A DNA stretch of 64,000 bases from Parerythrobacter_A sp963838735 (GTDB lineage: Bacteria; Pseudomonadota; Alphaproteobacteria; Sphingomonadales; Sphingomonadaceae), in the NCBI GenBank assembly GCA_963838735.1, contig CAWISG010000003.1:62001-126000 (forward strand), read 5' to 3'. Below are positions 18,462 to 26,414 of the stretch, piece after piece. The notes beneath the pieces are model-generated. The model was not told the DNA's origin and searched no databases. It saw nothing but the letters and a program-made list of their open reading frames with translations. A program made the translations under genes and the position numbers. Every line of letters begins with the position of its first letter. The first letter of the stretch is position 1.

Positions 18462-20102
18462 ATGAGCATAACAGAACTTGCCGCCGCCGCGCGTGTTTCC
18501 AAGACCTGGCCTTTTGTCGAGGCGCAGCGTCTGGTGAAACGCTATCCCGACGGCAAGACCGCCACGGACGGAAGCGCTGCGCCAGTGCTGTTCGAAACCG
18601 GCTACGGCCCGTCCGGCCTGCCGCATATCGGCACGTTTCAAGAAGTGCTGCGCACCACGCTGGTCCGTCGCGCCTACGAGGCGATCATCGGCGCGAAGCC
18701 CGAAGACGGCAAAACGCGGCTGGTGGCGTTCTCCGACGATATGGACGGCCTGCGCAAAGTGCCTGACAACATTGCAGGCGCGGAAGTTCTGAGGAACAAC
18801 CTGCACAAGCCGCTATGTCGTGTTCCGGACCCGACGGGCGAATATGAAAGCTTCGCGCATCGCAATAACGCCATGCTGCGGGCCTTCCTCGACCGGTTCG
18901 GCTTCGAATACGAGTTCGTCGCATCGAGCGACCGATACCTGTCGGGTGCGTTCGACGATGCGCTACGCAATGTGCTCCGCCATAACCAGGGCATTCTCGA
19001 CATCATGCTACCGACGCTGCGCGAGGAACGGCGGCGGACCTATTCGCCGATCCTGCCGGTCAGCCCGACCAGCGGCCATGTGCTGCAGGTTCCGGTTGAG
19101 GTGGTCGACGCGGAGGCGGGCACCATCCGCTTCACCGACGCGGATGGCAGCGTCGTCAAACAGAGCGCACTGGGCGGGCAGGCCAAGCTGCAATGGAAGG
19201 TCGATTGGGCGATGCGCTGGTTCGCGCTGGGCGTCGATTACGAGATGTATGGAAAAGACTTGACCGATAGCGGCGTGCAGTCGGGCCGGATCGTCAAGCT
19301 GCTGGGCGGGCGCAAGCCTGAGGGGCTGATCTACGAGCTGTTCCTCGACGCCAATGGCGAGAAGATTTCGAAGTCCAAGGGCAACGGGCTGACCATCGAG
19401 CAATGGCTGGAATACGGAACGCAGGAATTGCTTGGCTTCTATATCTTCCCCAATCCCAAAAGCGCCAAGCAACTACACGCCGGCGTTATCCCACGTGCGG
19501 TTGACGATTACTGGCAGTTCCGCGAACGGCTGGCGGAACAGGCGCTGGACAAGCAGCTCGGCAATCCGGTGTGGCACCTGTCGCGCGCCAATGGTGGCTT
19601 CGACGGAGCGGAGGCACCGGGGGCAGGGGACAGCCTGCCGGTCGGGTTCGGCCTGCTGCTGAACCTCGCCAGTGTGCTGGGGGCGGAAGCGACTGAAGCG
19701 AATGTGGCGGACTATCTCGACCGGTTCTACGGCGAGAGCGCGCGCATACCCGACGTGGCCGACCTGATCCGCGCGGCGGTGAACTACACCCGTGATTACA
19801 TCGTGCCGACACTGGAAAAGCGCGCGCCGACCGACGGGGAAGCAGCGGCGTTGCAGGCGCTTGACGCCTATCTCGCCGCTGCGCCTGCTTATGCGACGGC
19901 GGAGGAATTGCAGACGCAAGTGTATGAGATCGGCAAGGATGAGGCGTTCGGGTTCGAGTCCCTGCGCGACTGGTTCCGCGCGCTGTATCAGACGCTGCTC
20001 GGCAGCGACCAGGGTCCGCGCATGGGCAGCTTCATCGCGCTGTACGGTATCGACAATTCGCGCCGCCTGATTGCGGAGGCGCTTGCGCGCGGGGATGGTT
20101 AG
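18462..20102 (+). CDS. lysS: Lysine-tRNA ligase, class I
   Basis: 546 residues. It charges tRNA-Lys with lysine. It is the class I (archaeal/alphaproteobacterial) enzyme, unrelated to the class II LysS of enterics: the HIGH motif is GPSGLPHIGTF and the KMSKS loop is KISKSKGNG. ATG 18462 is chosen as the first Met before the conserved start ELAAAARVSKTWPF; the frame is open upstream to 18399. The C-terminal anticodon-binding helical region is complete. The next gene (20107) is convergent with a 4-nt gap. Confidence 0.95.
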   Translation: MSITELAAAARVSKTWPFVEAQRLVKRYPDGKTATDGSAAPVLFETGYGPSGLPHIGTFQEVLRTTLVRRAYEAIIGAKPEDGKTRLVAFSDDMDGLRKVPDNIAGAEVLRNNLHKPLCRVPDPTGEYESFAHRNNAMLRAFLDRFGFEYEFVASSDRYLSGAFDDALRNVLRHNQGILDIMLPTLREERRRTYSPILPVSPTSGHVLQVPVEVVDAEAGTIRFTDADGSVVKQSALGGQAKLQWKVDWAMRWFALGVDYEMYGKDLTDSGVQSGRIVKLLGGRKPEGLIYELFLDANGEKISKSKGNGLTIEQWLEYGTQELLGFYIFPNPKSAKQLHAGVIPRAVDDYWQFRERLAEQALDKQLGNPVWHLSRANGGFDGAEAPGAGDSLPVGFGLLLNLASVLGAEATEANVADYLDRFYGESARIPDVADLIRAAVNYTRDYIVPTLEKRAPTDGEAAALQALDAYLAAAPAYATAEELQTQVYEIGKDEAFGFESLRDWFRALYQTLLGSDQGPRMGSFIALYGIDNSRRLIAEALARGDG

Positions 20103-20106
20103 CGGT

Positions 20107-20775
20107 TCAGCCCCATTTGCGGGTGCGATACCACTTCGTGATGATGTACTTCTTGCCCGCCAGCACGGGCGTTCCGGCGTGGATCGTATCCTCGTTGCAG
20201 ATACCCGACGGGTCCGCATTGTTCCACGCCAGCAGCGCGCCGGGCTGTGGCGCGATGGCGAGACCCGCATTGGTGAAATGCGTGTCGCCGCCTTCTTCCA
20301 CCGCATTCAGAAAAGCCATCGCGGTCCAGCTGCGTTGCCCGCCGCGTTTGCGCTCGACTTTCCAGTATTCCTCTTCGGGATAGAACCAGTCGTTATGCGG
20401 CTTGAATTCCTGCCCCGGTAAATAGCGCTGCCCCTGCACCGCCTCGCCCGTCTCCGCTTTCAGGCCCAGCAAATCGTCGATACGCCGCGAGATGCCTTTG
20501 ACCAGTGGTTCGTGCGGGTCGAGATCGCTGGAAAACGATGTGCGGAACCCGCTACCGTAATCAACCTTGAATAGTGCGCTCGGCTTCGCAATCGCGTCGA
20601 TCATCGCCACCAGCCGCGCGCATTCGTCAGCGGTCAGGAAATCGCCGAACCCGTACAACTCCAGCTTGTCGGTCGGCACCCGATAGGCGCGCGGGTCGTT
20701 GGCAAGGCGGTTGCGGACGGCGGTACCGGTGCGTTTTAACGCATCGCGGTCGGGGGCGGTCTTCGTCTTCGGCAT
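20107..20775 (-). CDS. 2-oxoglutarate/Fe(II)-dependent prolyl hydroxylase-like protein
   Basis: 222 residues of the prolyl 4-hydroxylase alpha-subunit family (P4Hc). The double-stranded beta-helix iron site is complete: His and Asp in EFKPHNDWF, the distal His in EDTIHAGTPV, and a basic residue for 2-oxoglutarate in KKYIITKWYR. It hydroxylates an unknown protein or small-molecule substrate. ATG 20775 is preferred; the frame opens to 20814 through the terminator hairpin of the upstream gene, so the longer form is unlikely. Confidence 0.88.
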   Translation of the reverse strand: MPKTKTAPDRDALKRTGTAVRNRLANDPRAYRVPTDKLELYGFGDFLTADECARLVAMIDAIAKPSALFKVDYGSGFRTSFSSDLDPHEPLVKGISRRIDDLLGLKAETGEAVQGQRYLPGQEFKPHNDWFYPEEEYWKVERKRGGQRSWTAMAFLNAVEEGGDTHFTNAGLAIAPQPGALLAWNNADPSGICNEDTIHAGTPVLAGKKYIITKWYRTRKWG

Positions 20776-20787
20776 GATGACCCAAAC

Positions 20788-20821
20788 GCTAAACCCCCGC
20801 TTGCGGGTTCGCAAGCGGGGG
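20788..20821 (-). terminator. Intrinsic terminator of the RcnB-like gene
   Basis: A perfect 12-bp stem, CCCCCGCTTGCG (20794-20805) with CGCAAGCGGGGG (20810-20821), has a GGTT loop. Read leftwards it is followed by TTTAGCG. It lies 20 nt past the stop of the 20841-21767 gene and just upstream of the hydroxylase start, so it isolates the two genes. Confidence 0.85.
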
Positions 20822-20840
20822 CTAGGCGGATCGTGTCGGC

Positions 20841-21767
20841 TTACCAGAAGAAGTCGTAGATCACATCGACCACGCGACCGTCATACGTGTTCACCAATAC
20901 GACGTCGTCATAATAGCGGATCCAGCGATAGTCGCCATAGACCGCAGGCAGGCGATAGCGCCACGGGTCGTTGATCCAGTACCGGCTGCCGAAGAACAGG
21001 TTGCCGAGCTGGAAGCCGACATTGAACCGGCGGTAATTGTAACCGCGATAGGGTGCATAATACCGCCCGACGCTGAAGATATTCCGGTTGTACCGGCGGT
21101 GATTGCGCCAGTTGTACCGCGCGTTATTGCGCCAGGCGTTACGGTTCCATGCGCGATACTGACGCCTTTCGAACCGGCGGTCTGCCCTGCGGTCCGCCCG
21201 TCGTTCCGCACGCCGTTCAGCCCGGCGGAAATCCTGGCGACGCTCCACACGCCTGTCGAACCGGCGGTCGGCGCGACGGTCCGCTGCGGTGTAGCTGCGG
21301 TTGCGACGCTGATCGACATATGTATTGTTGCGCTGCCGGTTTTCGAAACGGCGATCCTGGCGGCGTTCGGCGCGGCGATCCTGACGGTTCTCGAAGCGGC
21401 GATCCTGGCGGCGTTCGGCGCGACGATCCTGACGGTTCTCGAACCGGGCGTCCTGCCGACGTTCGGCACGGCGATCCTGACGCGCTTCGCCACGATCATT
21501 CCGGAAACGGGCCGGGGCCTGTACATCGCGCGGTTGTTGGGCCCGCTGCGGCGCAACGGCCGCACGGTCCGAGCGGCGGTTCTGGCGAGCCTGCTGACGC
21601 GCGGCGCGCCTCGCCTCACGCGTTTGATTGTCCCCGCGATCGGCGCGCTGCTGCTCGGCAACTGCGGCTGTCGCGGCGGCCTCGGCCTGCGCGGGAACGG
21701 CGACAAACGCCATCGCCATCGCGAGCGCCGAGGCGCTGCCTGCGGTAAGTAAGTCCTTGAAAGTCAT
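20841..21767 (-). CDS. RcnB-like periplasmic protein with long Arg/Asp-rich repeats
   Basis: 308 residues. A signal peptide ends at VPAQAEA. Residues of roughly 45-210 are extremely rich in Arg, Asp, Glu and Gln, with repeating DRRAERRQDRRFENRQ units. An Asn/Tyr/Arg-rich stretch follows, and the C-terminus NTYDGRVVDVIYDFFW has the RcnB form. RcnB proteins modulate Ni/Co efflux in enterics, but in sphingomonads similar proteins are only known by domain. ATG 21767 is preferred to 21773 because GGAG is 6 nt upstream of it. A GACCGG-N8-CCGGTC dyad (21846-21865) lies in the upstream region. Confidence 0.8.
   Translation of the reverse strand: MTFKDLLTAGSASALAMAMAFVAVPAQAEAAATAAVAEQQRADRGDNQTREARRAARQQARQNRRSDRAAVAPQRAQQPRDVQAPARFRNDRGEARQDRRAERRQDARFENRQDRRAERRQDRRFENRQDRRAERRQDRRFENRQRNNTYVDQRRNRSYTAADRRADRRFDRRVERRQDFRRAERRAERRADRRADRRFERRQYRAWNRNAWRNNARYNWRNHRRYNRNIFSVGRYYAPYRGYNYRRFNVGFQLGNLFFGSRYWINDPWRYRLPAVYGDYRWIRYYDDVVLVNTYDGRVVDVIYDFFW
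21352..21491 (-). repeat. 48-bp tandem repeat encoding Arg/Asp-rich units
   Basis: Three consecutive 48-bp units (21352-21399, 21400-21447 and 21448 to about 21491) encode a 16-residue motif. The first two are almost identical and the third is diverged. The unit length keeps the frame, so the copy number could vary between strains. Confidence 0.8.
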
Positions 21768-21950
21768 GTTCATCTCCGCTGGTTTGCGCCGCGTCTCACC
21801 GCGCCTTTCTCGTCTTGGTAAAGACCGTGTTAGGGATGCTGCACTGACCGGATACTGAACCGGTCGTTTCGGTTTCTGTTAATGTTGATATAGCGAAACC
21901 TGAATGAACTGACGATTGACAGGGCGTGGTCATGCTTCGATGGCACGACC

Positions 21951-22520
21951 ATGCTGGATACTCTCGACGACATCCGTGCCGATATCGACACCCGCCTTGC
22001 CGCTGCCGCTATCAACCGCCGTAGCCCGTTTCACACCCCGGTTGTCGGTACCGCCGATGCCGACCTGCGCATCATGGTGCTGCGCCATTACGACGCCGCG
22101 ACGCGCACCCTGCGCTTCCATACCGACAGCCGCGCACCGAAGGCGGGGCTGATCGGCAATGCTGCACCTGTTGGCGTCCTGTTCTACGACAAGGAAGAAA
22201 AGCTGCAAATCCGTTGCGGGGGCAAGGGGCGCATCGTGCGAACCGGCGACATGGTGGATGCCGCATGGCATGCCAGCAGCAATTTCGCGCGCCGCTGCTA
22301 CCTAGGCGAAGGGCCAGGTGCGGAGTCCGACGAACCAACATCGGGCCTCCCCCCGCAATTCGAAGGCAGCGAACCGAGCGACACGGAACTGCTCCCGGCG
22401 CGCCAGAACTTCGCGCTGCTGTTGGTCGAAGTCGGCAGCTTCGATTGGTTCAGCCTCGCGCATACCGGCCACCGCCGAGCGGTGCTGGATGCGGACGGGC
22501 CGCGGTGGGTATCTCCTTAA
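21951..22520 (+). CDS. Pyridoxamine 5'-phosphate oxidase-like flavin protein
   Basis: 189 residues with the split-barrel FMN-binding fold of the PNPOx family: RIMVLRHYDAATRTLRFHTD, then SRAPKAGLIGN and GVLFYDKEEKLQIRCGGKGR, and a C-terminal substrate-side segment FDWFSLAHTGHRRA. It resembles the Alr4036-type FMN-binding proteins more than true PdxH. The actual substrate is unknown. It is the last conserved gene before the AT-rich stretch and is preceded by a 183-nt intergenic region shared with the divergent RcnB-like gene. Confidence 0.85.
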   Translation: MLDTLDDIRADIDTRLAAAAINRRSPFHTPVVGTADADLRIMVLRHYDAATRTLRFHTDSRAPKAGLIGNAAPVGVLFYDKEEKLQIRCGGKGRIVRTGDMVDAAWHASSNFARRCYLGEGPGAESDEPTSGLPPQFEGSEPSDTELLPARQNFALLLVEVGSFDWFSLAHTGHRRAVLDADGPRWVSP

Positions 22521-22803
22521 CTGGTTAATGAAGTACATTCGGGATGGTTGGTTCAAAGAACGCGAACTTGCAGACTTCGAATAACATACTTCGAGTGGCG
22601 AAAAGCGTGCCAGTCAAGATTAGCACCTTATCTGCGTGTAGGAAAATAAAAAGGCGCGGTTTTTTTAAATAAAGGTCAACACGAGCAACGCCTACTACCG
22701 TCATCCCGAATTTATGTAGGCGCGAGCGCAGCACCACAAGAAGCTGGGCCCCGGATCAAGTCCGGGGAAACGACGGAAGTTTCCGACTTCAAACTTTAAG
22801 TCC
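22521..22803. other. AT-rich intergenic region with REP-like element
   Basis: 283 bases, clearly more AT-rich than the surroundings. It holds CGTGTAGGAAAAT (22635-22647), which is also found upstream of the holin gene at 37.0 kb; a T-rich stretch (TTTTTTT near 22661-22667); and a REP-like palindrome. A 70-codon open frame on the minus strand looks non-coding. Confidence 0.5.
22698..22776. repeat. REP-like palindromic element
   Basis: The inner hairpin is CCCCGGA-TCAAG-TCCGGGG (22749-22767), and the outer arms CCGTC (22698-22702) and GACGG (22772-22776) pair. The sequence resembles the extragenic 'CCGTCATCCC ... GGATCAAGTCCGGG ... GACGG' repeats dispersed in many sphingomonad genomes. It lies between the flavin-protein gene and the HNH gene. 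Confidence 0.6.
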
Positions 22804-23628
22804 CTATATAACCACTCCGTGTAATGTGCGTAGTTTCAGCAGTTTTTCCCGATAATCAAAAGCTGTTGAGCGTAAAATAGCTCTAGCTTCCTTCTGAACC
22901 TTTCTGTCGGCGCGATTAGCGTAAGCCGTACCGGGGACAAGGTGGGCAGGGTTACAACAATCTTTGAAGTGACATAGATGTCGCAGATGCGCCTTTGCTG
23001 GAATCTCAGCTACCAAGCGCTGATAATGTAGACGATGCGCCCGTTCTTTTGATTTTGGAACAATCCCATAGCCGTTTGTATCTTTCTTATTCTTCCAACG
23101 CCAACATCCAGTATTTGAGCGTCTAATAAAATGAGATAAATCGTCCGGCGGTGTTAGTTTAGCTAACGACTCCACCGAAGGAAGGCGAGCTTGATATTGT
23201 GGGTCTTTCTTGCGCGACTGAATATTTCTTGCAGTTTGCGCTTCTTCTCTCGTCGGTATCTCAATGCGTTTCTGCTTAGACAAAGGTATAATATAAGCAT
23301 AATGAAAAGTATCGTTTGGATCGTTATCAAATGTCTCACCAGCGTAGCACTCTCTACGTTCTAAGCAAAAATCGATCACTCGAACATCATCGTTGTTTAA
23401 GATGGCATAAAGTCCACAACACCAAGCGTCAAAATCGTCAACAGATGAGCCCTCTAAACGCTTCAGGGCGTCATATGACCCGGCTGCCTTAATTAAATAC
23501 CCAGCTGAGGGACGGTCATACATCGCATCTGGTTTTTTTCTGCCGTATCCTGTTATAAAACCAATCTGCCAAAGGTTTATGGGTGACCTTAGCTTTTTCA
23601 ATCGATCAGGATCGCTCACAACGAACAT
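22804..23628 (-). CDS. HNH-endonuclease-like protein on a low-GC islet
   Basis: 274 residues. The C-terminal half is a Cys-rich HNH fold of the phage/homing type: GCWRWKNKKDTNGYG (175-189), AHRLHYQRLV, then LRHLCHFKDCCNPAHLVPGT with a following Asn (YANRAD). The residues expected for metal binding and catalysis are present. The N-terminal half (about residues 1-160) is not recognised; it has WCCGLYAILNNDDVRVIDFCLERREC and several aromatic residues. Codon use and base composition are strikingly AT-rich relative to every neighbour, so recent transfer is likely. The gene starts 35 nt after the ettA stop, on the same strand. No partner methylase, intron or phage gene is adjacent. Confidence 0.75.
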   Translation of the reverse strand: MFVVSDPDRLKKLRSPINLWQIGFITGYGRKKPDAMYDRPSAGYLIKAAGSYDALKRLEGSSVDDFDAWCCGLYAILNNDDVRVIDFCLERRECYAGETFDNDPNDTFHYAYIIPLSKQKRIEIPTREEAQTARNIQSRKKDPQYQARLPSVESLAKLTPPDDLSHFIRRSNTGCWRWKNKKDTNGYGIVPKSKERAHRLHYQRLVAEIPAKAHLRHLCHFKDCCNPAHLVPGTAYANRADRKVQKEARAILRSTAFDYREKLLKLRTLHGVVI

Positions 23629-23663
23629 CGTAAACTAAATAGCTCCCATAGGTTATTACTATG

Positions 23664-25337
23664 TTACCTAGTCAGCTTCTTATACGCCAACCGCGTAGGC
23701 CGATCCGCGGCATCGCCGAGCCTGTGCCGTTTGTCTTCCTCATATGCCTCGAAGTTGCCCTCGAACCATTCCACATGGCTGTTGCCTTCGAACGCGAGGA
23801 TATGCGTGGCCAGCCGGTCAAGGAAGAAGCGGTCATGCGAGATGACCACGGCGCAACCGGCGAAGTTCTCGATGGCGTCTTCCAGCGCGCGCAGGGTTTC
23901 CACGTCTAGGTCGTTGGTCGGTTCGTCGAGCAGCAGGACGTTGCCGCCCTCCTTCAGCATCTTGGCCATGTGCACGCGGTTGCGCTCGCCGCCCGACAAC
24001 TTGCCGACGTTTTTTTGCTGGTCCTGGCCCTTGAAGTTGAACGCGCCGACATAGGCGCGGGTGCTCATGTCGTGGCCGTTGACCTTCATGTAATCGAGGC
24101 CGTCGCTGACTTCCTCCCACACATTGTTGCTGGCGGTCAGGTCGCCGCGGCTCTGGTCGACATAGCCCAGATGCACCGTGTCGCCGATCTTGATGCTGCC
24201 TTCGTCGGGCTGTTCCTGCCCGGTGATGATGCGGAACAGGGTGGATTTGCCCGCACCGTTGGGGCCGATAATGCCGACGATGCCGCCCGGCGGCATGGTG
24301 AAGCTGAGGTTTTCGAACAATAGCTTGTCGCCATATGACTTGGTGATGCCGTGTGCTTCGATCACCTGGCTGCCAAGGCGCTCGGGCACCTGGATAACGA
24401 TCTGCGCCTTGCCCGGCTTGCGGTCGTTCTGTGCGTCCTGCAGCGCCTCGAATTTCTTCAGACGCGCCTTGGATTTCGTCTGGCGACCCTTCGGATTTTG
24501 CCGGATCCAGTCCAGTTCCTCGTTCAGCGCCTTCTGACGGCCGGAATCCTCGCGATCCTCCTGCGCCAGCCGCTTCGCCTTCTTTTCCAGATAGGTCGAG
24601 TAGTTGCCTTCATAGGGGTAGTAGGAACCGCGATCGAGCTCGAGGATCCACTCCACGACGTTGTCGAGGAAATAGCGGTCATGGGTGATCATCAGCACCG
24701 CGCCCGCATATTCCTTCAGGTGGTTTTCGAGCCATTCGACACTTTCCGCATCGAGATGGTTGGTCGGTTCGTCGAGCAGCAGGATGCCCGGTTTCTGGAT
24801 CAGCAGGCGGGTGAGGGCGACACGGCGCTTTTCCCCGCCCGACAGGTTGGTGACGGCGGCATCGGAGGGCGGGCAACGCAACGCCTCCATGGCGATCTCG
24901 AGCTGGTTGTCGAGCGTCCAGCCGTCCACCGCGTCGATCTTCTCCTGCAACTCCGCCATTTCAGTACCAAGCGCATCGAAGTCCGCGTCGGGTTCGGCCA
25001 TCTGCGCGCTGACGGCGTTGAAGCGTTCGACCAGCGCAGCGGTCTCGCCCGCGCCTTCGCGCACGTTTTCCAGCACGGTCTTCGTTTCGTCCAGCTCCGG
25101 CTCCTGCTCCAGATAGCCGACGGTGATGTTCTCGCCTGCCCAGGCTTCGCCCTGGAACTCGGTGTCGATGCCCGCCATGATCTTAATCAGCGTCGATTTG
25201 CCCGCGCCGTTGGGGCCAACGATGCCGATCTTCGCGCCTTGGTAGAATTGGAGGTTAATGTTCTCCAGCACGGGCTTCTTCGCAGCCGGGAAAGTCTTGG
25301 TCATGTTCTTCATGACATAGGCATATTGGGCGGCCAT
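23664..25337 (-). CDS. ettA: Energy-dependent translational throttle protein EttA (ABC-F)
   Basis: 557 residues with two ABC domains and no membrane segments. Walker A motifs are GPNGAGKSTLIKI and GPNGAGKSTLFRI, signatures are LSGGEKRRVAL and LSGGERNRVHMAKML, and an arm plus linker rich in Lys/Glu lies between. EttA binds the ribosomal E site and gates the first elongation steps according to ATP/ADP. ATG 25337 is chosen because AAGGAA lies just upstream; the frame opens to 25415 without a site. It is divergent from the FAD oxidoreductase at 25454. Confidence 0.95.
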   Translation of the reverse strand: MAAQYAYVMKNMTKTFPAAKKPVLENINLQFYQGAKIGIVGPNGAGKSTLIKIMAGIDTEFQGEAWAGENITVGYLEQEPELDETKTVLENVREGAGETAALVERFNAVSAQMAEPDADFDALGTEMAELQEKIDAVDGWTLDNQLEIAMEALRCPPSDAAVTNLSGGEKRRVALTRLLIQKPGILLLDEPTNHLDAESVEWLENHLKEYAGAVLMITHDRYFLDNVVEWILELDRGSYYPYEGNYSTYLEKKAKRLAQEDREDSGRQKALNEELDWIRQNPKGRQTKSKARLKKFEALQDAQNDRKPGKAQIVIQVPERLGSQVIEAHGITKSYGDKLLFENLSFTMPPGGIVGIIGPNGAGKSTLFRIITGQEQPDEGSIKIGDTVHLGYVDQSRGDLTASNNVWEEVSDGLDYMKVNGHDMSTRAYVGAFNFKGQDQQKNVGKLSGGERNRVHMAKMLKEGGNVLLLDEPTNDLDVETLRALEDAIENFAGCAVVISHDRFFLDRLATHILAFEGNSHVEWFEGNFEAYEEDKRHRLGDAADRPTRLAYKKLTR

Positions 25338-25453
25338 CGGCTGGTTCCTTCGGGGTATCTGTATGGGCTTGAAACTGTTGGCCGGACAGATAGGCCGCGG
25401 CGGCGCGGCGGGCAAGCTTGCGTGCCCGGTCGCTCGTCCGCATAGCCGCGCGC

Positions 25454-26392
25454 ATGGATGTTGTCGTCATCGGGGCCGGAATGGCCGGGCTTTGCTGTGC
25501 GGAGCTGCTTACCGCGCAAGGCCACGCCGTGCGCGTGTTCGACAAGGGGCGCGGACCGGGCGGGCGCATGGCGACGCGGCGCATGGAGGTGGACGGGCAG
25601 ACGCTGCAATTCGATCACGGCACGCCGTTTTTCGATGTGCGCGATGCAGGCTTTGCCGCGCGAGTGGCGGAATGGGAGGCGGCGGGCGTAGTGGCACGCT
25701 GGCCGGCGGCTGGCGCGGATGCCTGGGTCGGTACGCCGGCGATGAACGCACCGGTGCGCGCGATGGCGGATCGGTGCGGTGCGGTGTTCGGCGCGCGGGC
25801 GGAGCGGCTGGAGCGGGATGGTTCCGGCTGTCAGATCGCATTCGAGGATGGCGCGACTGTTACGTGCGAGGCTGCGATCGTCGCATTCCCGGCGGAGCAG
25901 GCGGGTGTCCTGCTGGCCGATACCGCCCCCGATTTCGCGGCGCGGGCGCGGGGCGTGGTGTCCGATCCGTGCTGGACGCTGATGGCGCATTTCGCGGAAC
26001 GCGTGCCGGTCGAGGCGGACTTGCTGGCGACGGATGCGGCGCTGAACTGGGCGATACGTAACGGCGCCAAACCGGGGCGCGACACGGCGCAGGAATGCTG
26101 GGTAATACAGGCGGGGGCGGACTGGTCGCGGCGTCATCTGGAGGACCCGCGGGAGGAAGTGGCGGACCGGCTGCTCGCGGCGTTCGCGGAACGGGCGGGC
26201 TGCGCACTGCCGACGCCCATTGCGGTGCAGGCGCATCGCTGGCGCTATTCGCAGGTTCGGGACGCAGGGAAAGGTCCGCTATGGGATGCGAAGGCGCGCA
26301 TCGGCGCGTGCGGTGACTGGTTGACCGGAGGCGACGTGGAAGGTGCGTTCCTGTCGGGAAGCGAATTGGCAAAGCGGATTGGCAGCGCCTGA
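25454..26392 (+). CDS. FAD-dependent oxidoreductase, renalase-like
   Basis: 312 residues. The N-terminal Rossmann FAD motif is VVVIGAGMAGLCCAELL, and GRGPGGRMATRR with FDHGTPFF follow, a pattern typical of the bacterial renalase-like NAD(P)/FAD amine-oxidase-related family. The C-terminus GACGDWLTGGDVEGAFLSG is the second FAD-contact motif. The substrate is unknown; bacterial relatives oxidise mis-reduced nicotinamide isomers. The gene starts at ATG 25454, the first Met before the FAD motif. Confidence 0.85.
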   Translation: MDVVVIGAGMAGLCCAELLTAQGHAVRVFDKGRGPGGRMATRRMEVDGQTLQFDHGTPFFDVRDAGFAARVAEWEAAGVVARWPAAGADAWVGTPAMNAPVRAMADRCGAVFGARAERLERDGSGCQIAFEDGATVTCEAAIVAFPAEQAGVLLADTAPDFAARARGVVSDPCWTLMAHFAERVPVEADLLATDAALNWAIRNGAKPGRDTAQECWVIQAGADWSRRHLEDPREEVADRLLAAFAERAGCALPTPIAVQAHRWRYSQVRDAGKGPLWDAKARIGACGDWLTGGDVEGAFLSGSELAKRIGSA

Positions 26393-26414
26393 AAAGCGCG
26401 ATAGCTAGGCGGGC

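Noticed and set aside
22525..22737. 70-codon open frame in the AT-rich gap
   Set aside because: It overlaps the REP-like palindrome, has no ribosome-binding site and no conserved pattern.
24351..25445. Long plus-strand open frame opposite ettA
   Set aside because: The sense frame encodes a complete ABC-F protein with all motifs; the antisense translation has no recognisable domain.
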